Shown: positions 5,321 through 7,107 of the stretch, one piece after another
Layout: the number at the start of each line of letters is the position of its first letter
How positions within the stretch are numbered: position 1 is the first letter of the stretch
Assembly (NCBI GenBank): GCA_030682595.1
Contig: JAUXNZ010000152.1
Coordinates: 1-7,107 of the forward strand
Reading direction: 5' to 3'
Origin: Rhodocyclaceae bacterium
Lineage (GTDB): Bacteria > Pseudomonadota > Gammaproteobacteria > Burkholderiales > Rhodocyclaceae
DNA: 7,107 nucleotides
Made by a program: the position numbers and the translations under genes
The notes under the pieces: model-generated
What the model was told of the DNA's origin: nothing
The model's input: only the letters and a program-made list of their open reading frames with translations
The model's database searches: none

Positions 5321-6783
5321 AGCCACTCCAGCAGTGCGTCGAAGGCGGGTTGCGCCGCGCCGGCATTCGGGTGATTGACCATGAACACCACGATGTGGCG
5401 GCGGCCGTTTTTATCGAGCAAATAACCGGCGATGCCGCGTACGCCTTCAAGCGAGCCGGTCTTCAGATGCGCCTGACCGGCGACGCCGTTGCCGTTGAAT
5501 TTCTTGCGTGTCGTGCCGTCGATGGCGGCGATCGGCAGCGAGGACATGAGTTCCGGCATGACCGGGCTGCGCCAGCCCGCGGCCAGAAGCCGGGCGAGAT
5601 TGTCGGCGGAGATGCGTTCGCGGCGCGACAGGCCGGAGCCGTTGTCGAGGACGAGTTCGGGGAAGTTGAGGTCTTTCTTCGCGAGCCAGGTGCGCAGGGC
5701 GGTGTCCGCTGCCGCCGTCTCGCCAGCGCCGACCTTCAAGAATAATTGCCGTGCCATCACGTTGTTGGAAAATTTGTTGATGTCACGCACCAGTTCGCCC
5801 AGCGCGGGCGATTCGCTGGAGGCCAGGGCGATGGCGTTGGCGGGCGTCGGGCGGTCGCGTAGTTGTCCGGAAAATTCGCCGCCGAGTTCGCGCCACAGGC
5901 GCGTGAACACGCCTTGCAACAGCAGGCCGTTGGGCAGGCCGGCGAGATGCCAGCGTTTTTCGCCGCAGACGCGCGGGAACGGCCCGGACAGTTCCACTTT
6001 CCCTGAAGCCAGTTTTGCCTCAAGTCGCTCGCGCCATTCGCCGCAGTGTTTTGCGTCGGTTGCCTGCAGGCGATTGACGACCTCGAAGTCAGCCGGCAGC
6101 GGCTCCGCCAGCACGCGCACCGAGCCGCCAGGTGTGTCGGGCGGAACCAGCGTCAGATGCAGGGTGGCGAAGTTGAAGAGCAGGGCGTCGGGGCCGACGT
6201 TGTAGGGGCGCAGCGATTTGCCGTCGAACGCCGCCGGATCATGGTCGACCACCGCAAAGGCGCCCTTGTCGAGGACCAGGTCGCCGCGGATTTCCTTGAC
6301 GCCGCGGCCGCGCAATTCACGCAGCAAGAGCCACAGCCGTTCGTAAGTGAATTTCGGGTCACCGCTGCCGCGCAGGTAAAGGTCGCCGGCGAGCACCCCA
6401 TTTTGCGGCGGACTGTCGGCCAGTATTTCGGTGCGCCAAGTGTGGGCTGGCCCCAACAGTTCGAGCGCGCCGAAGGTGGTGACGAGCTTCATCAGCGAGG
6501 CCGGGTTCATCGCCGCGTCGCCGCGATGGCGCACGGCGGCCTTCGCGCCATCAACAGGTCGGACAACGATGGCGACGGCTTGCGCCGGGATGCCGGCCGT
6601 CTTGAGCGCTTGCATTACGGAGGGCGGCACAGGCGCGGAGGCGAACGCGCTGGTTACCGTCAGGCAGCAACAGGCGAAGAAGAATGCGCGCAGACGCAAA
6701 TGAGCCCCCCCCGAAGTCGCAACTGCGCTACGTCCTCCCCCCGGGGGGCCAGGCAAAACTTGGGGCGGCCCGGCGTTTTGCAT
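5302..6783 (-). CDS. dacB: D-alanyl-D-alanine carboxypeptidase/endopeptidase (PBP4 type)
   Basis: This is a periplasmic S13-family penicillin-binding protein that trims peptidoglycan pentapeptides and cleaves cross-links. All three active-site motifs are intact: SLMK (Ser96, Lys99, counted from the ATG at 6783), SNN at 339-341, and KTG at 441-443. DNGSGLSRRERIS at about 380-392 is also typical. The large insert between SLMK and SNN, normal for PBP4, is present. The start is uncertain. ATG 6783 overlaps the upstream stop as TGATG, but it would put some 30 residues of low-complexity Gly/Pro sequence, encoded by the palindromic repeat at 6703-6774, ahead of the signal peptide. A TTG at 6699 would give MRLRAFFFACCCLTVTSAFASA, a standard signal peptide with cleavage likely after ASA, and a mature protein starting PVPPSV. 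I think 6699 is the more natural protein start; the span given is the longest ATG option. The small membrane gene follows with an overlap. Confidence 0.93.
   Translation of the reverse strand: MQNAGPPQVLPGPPGGGRSAVATSGGAHLRLRAFFFACCCLTVTSAFASAPVPPSVMQALKTAGIPAQAVAIVVRPVDGAKAAVRHRGDAAMNPASLMKLVTTFGALELLGPAHTWRTEILADSPPQNGVLAGDLYLRGSGDPKFTYERLWLLLRELRGRGVKEIRGDLVLDKGAFAVVDHDPAAFDGKSLRPYNVGPDALLFNFATLHLTLVPPDTPGGSVRVLAEPLPADFEVVNRLQATDAKHCGEWRERLEAKLASGKVELSGPFPRVCGEKRWHLAGLPNGLLLQGVFTRLWRELGGEFSGQLRDRPTPANAIALASSESPALGELVRDINKFSNNVMARQLFLKVGAGETAAADTALRTWLAKKDLNFPELVLDNGSGLSRRERISADNLARLLAAGWRSPVMPELMSSLPIAAIDGTTRKKFNGNGVAGQAHLKTGSLEGVRGIAGYLLDKNGRRHIVVFMVNHPNAGAAQPAFDALLEWLWAGAS
6703..6774. 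repeat. GC-rich palindromic interspersed repeat upstream of dacB
   Basis: The element has a perfect 12-base palindrome, C6G6 at 6737-6748. It also has an outer dyad: GAGCCCCCCCCGAAG at 6702-6716 can pair with CTTGGGGCGGC at about 6759-6769. Between them is a smaller GTCGCAACTGCGC motif. The whole resembles GC-rich repeat elements that I recall between genes in Burkholderiales and Rhodocyclales chromosomes; this is from memory, not a search. It begins directly after the stop of the upstream gene and ends at the likely signal peptide of dacB. It may act as an attenuator, terminator-like hairpin or mRNA-stability structure, or have no function. Confidence 0.75.
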
Positions 6784-7107
6784 CAAATGACGATATGCCG
6801 CCGCGAGAATTCGAAACGTTCCAGCGCGCGGCGGGCCTCGTCTTGATTCACCAGGACCAGCATGACCGCCCAGCGCCGCTGGTCGCGGCCGGTGAGTTCG
6901 GCGAAGTGCAGGGGCTCGCCGCTGCCGTCGGCGGTGATGATGCCGGTGCGGTCAACGGATACCGTGACTGGCACGATGTGCAGATAGGGTTCCGGCGCTA
7001 CCAGGCAAGCGACCAGCGTGTCGAGCAGTTTGGCCGGTTGCAGGGCGTCGGCGGTCGACTGCAGGCGGGCGTGCAGCTCGTCGAGGCGGCGGGTGTGGGC
7101 TTCCGGC
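6783..7107 (-). CDS. C-terminal part of an unrecognised protein (cut by window edge)
   Basis: The frame is open from the window edge to a TGA at 6783-6785 and gives about 107 residues. It has a helical, charged start (HTRRLDELHARLQSTADAL), then QPAKLLDTLVACLVAPEPYLHIVPVTVSVDRTGI, then LHFAELTGRDQRRWAVMLVLVNQDEARRALERFEFSRRHIVI. The pattern of alternating strands and helices suggests a compact cytosolic alpha/beta domain with no membrane segment. I do not recognise the family. The stop overlaps an ATG (TGATG) in the dacB frame, so the two genes are probably co-transcribed. The long open frame, sensible composition and position before dacB support a real gene. Confidence 0.7.
   Translation of the reverse strand, partial: PEAHTRRLDELHARLQSTADALQPAKLLDTLVACLVAPEPYLHIVPVTVSVDRTGIITADGSGEPLHFAELTGRDQRRWAVMLVLVNQDEARRALERFEFSRRHIVI

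Noticed and set aside
6737..6748. Rho-independent terminator at the C6G6 palindrome
   Set aside because: There is no T-run after the stem on the minus strand and the palindrome has no loop. It is better described as part of an interspersed repeat, though some terminator activity cannot be excluded.
6046..6846. Plus-strand open frame of 266 codons opposite dacB
   Set aside because: It is antisense to conserved PBP4 sequence, including the SLMK region, and reads through the palindromic repeat.

Overview
The window looks like ordinary chromosomal DNA of a GC-rich betaproteobacterium. The protein style, the adjacent ubiA-ubiD pair and the GC-rich interspersed repeats suggest a Rhodocyclales or 'Candidatus Accumulibacter'-like organism. 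That assignment is inferred from remembered protein families and was not tested. Ubiquinone genes and a periplasmic PBP4-type enzyme indicate a respiring Gram-negative cell. No mobile element, tRNA, rRNA or CRISPR array is visible, and no gene-free stretch exceeds 300 bases.

Layout. (1) Positions 1-2114, minus strand: a probable three-gene operon, transcribed as alpha/beta hydrolase, then an HDOD-domain protein, then the start of a GAF-domain protein cut off by the window edge. The gaps are 28 and 4 bases. (2) Positions 2115-2248: a divergent intergenic region holding a GC-rich dyad and one copy of a 23-bp repeat. (3) Positions 2249-5076, plus strand: ubiA, ubiD and a small membrane protein, closely packed and probably co-transcribed. 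UbiA prenylates 4-hydroxybenzoate and UbiD can decarboxylate the product, so these are consecutive ubiquinone steps. Neither ubiC nor ubiX is present. (4) Positions 4991-7107, minus strand: the C-terminus of an unrecognised protein, dacB (PBP4-type D-Ala-D-Ala carboxypeptidase/endopeptidase) and a small two-helix membrane protein. The last of these runs 86 bases into the plus-strand membrane gene, tail to tail.

I saw no clearly novel system. The most interesting signals are small repeats acting on genes. A four-unit, 21-bp in-frame tandem repeat is inserted in the hydrolase. A GC-rich palindromic element with an eight-base homopolymer lies exactly where the dacB start should be. A 23-bp perfect repeat occurs once between genes and once inside a small membrane-protein gene.
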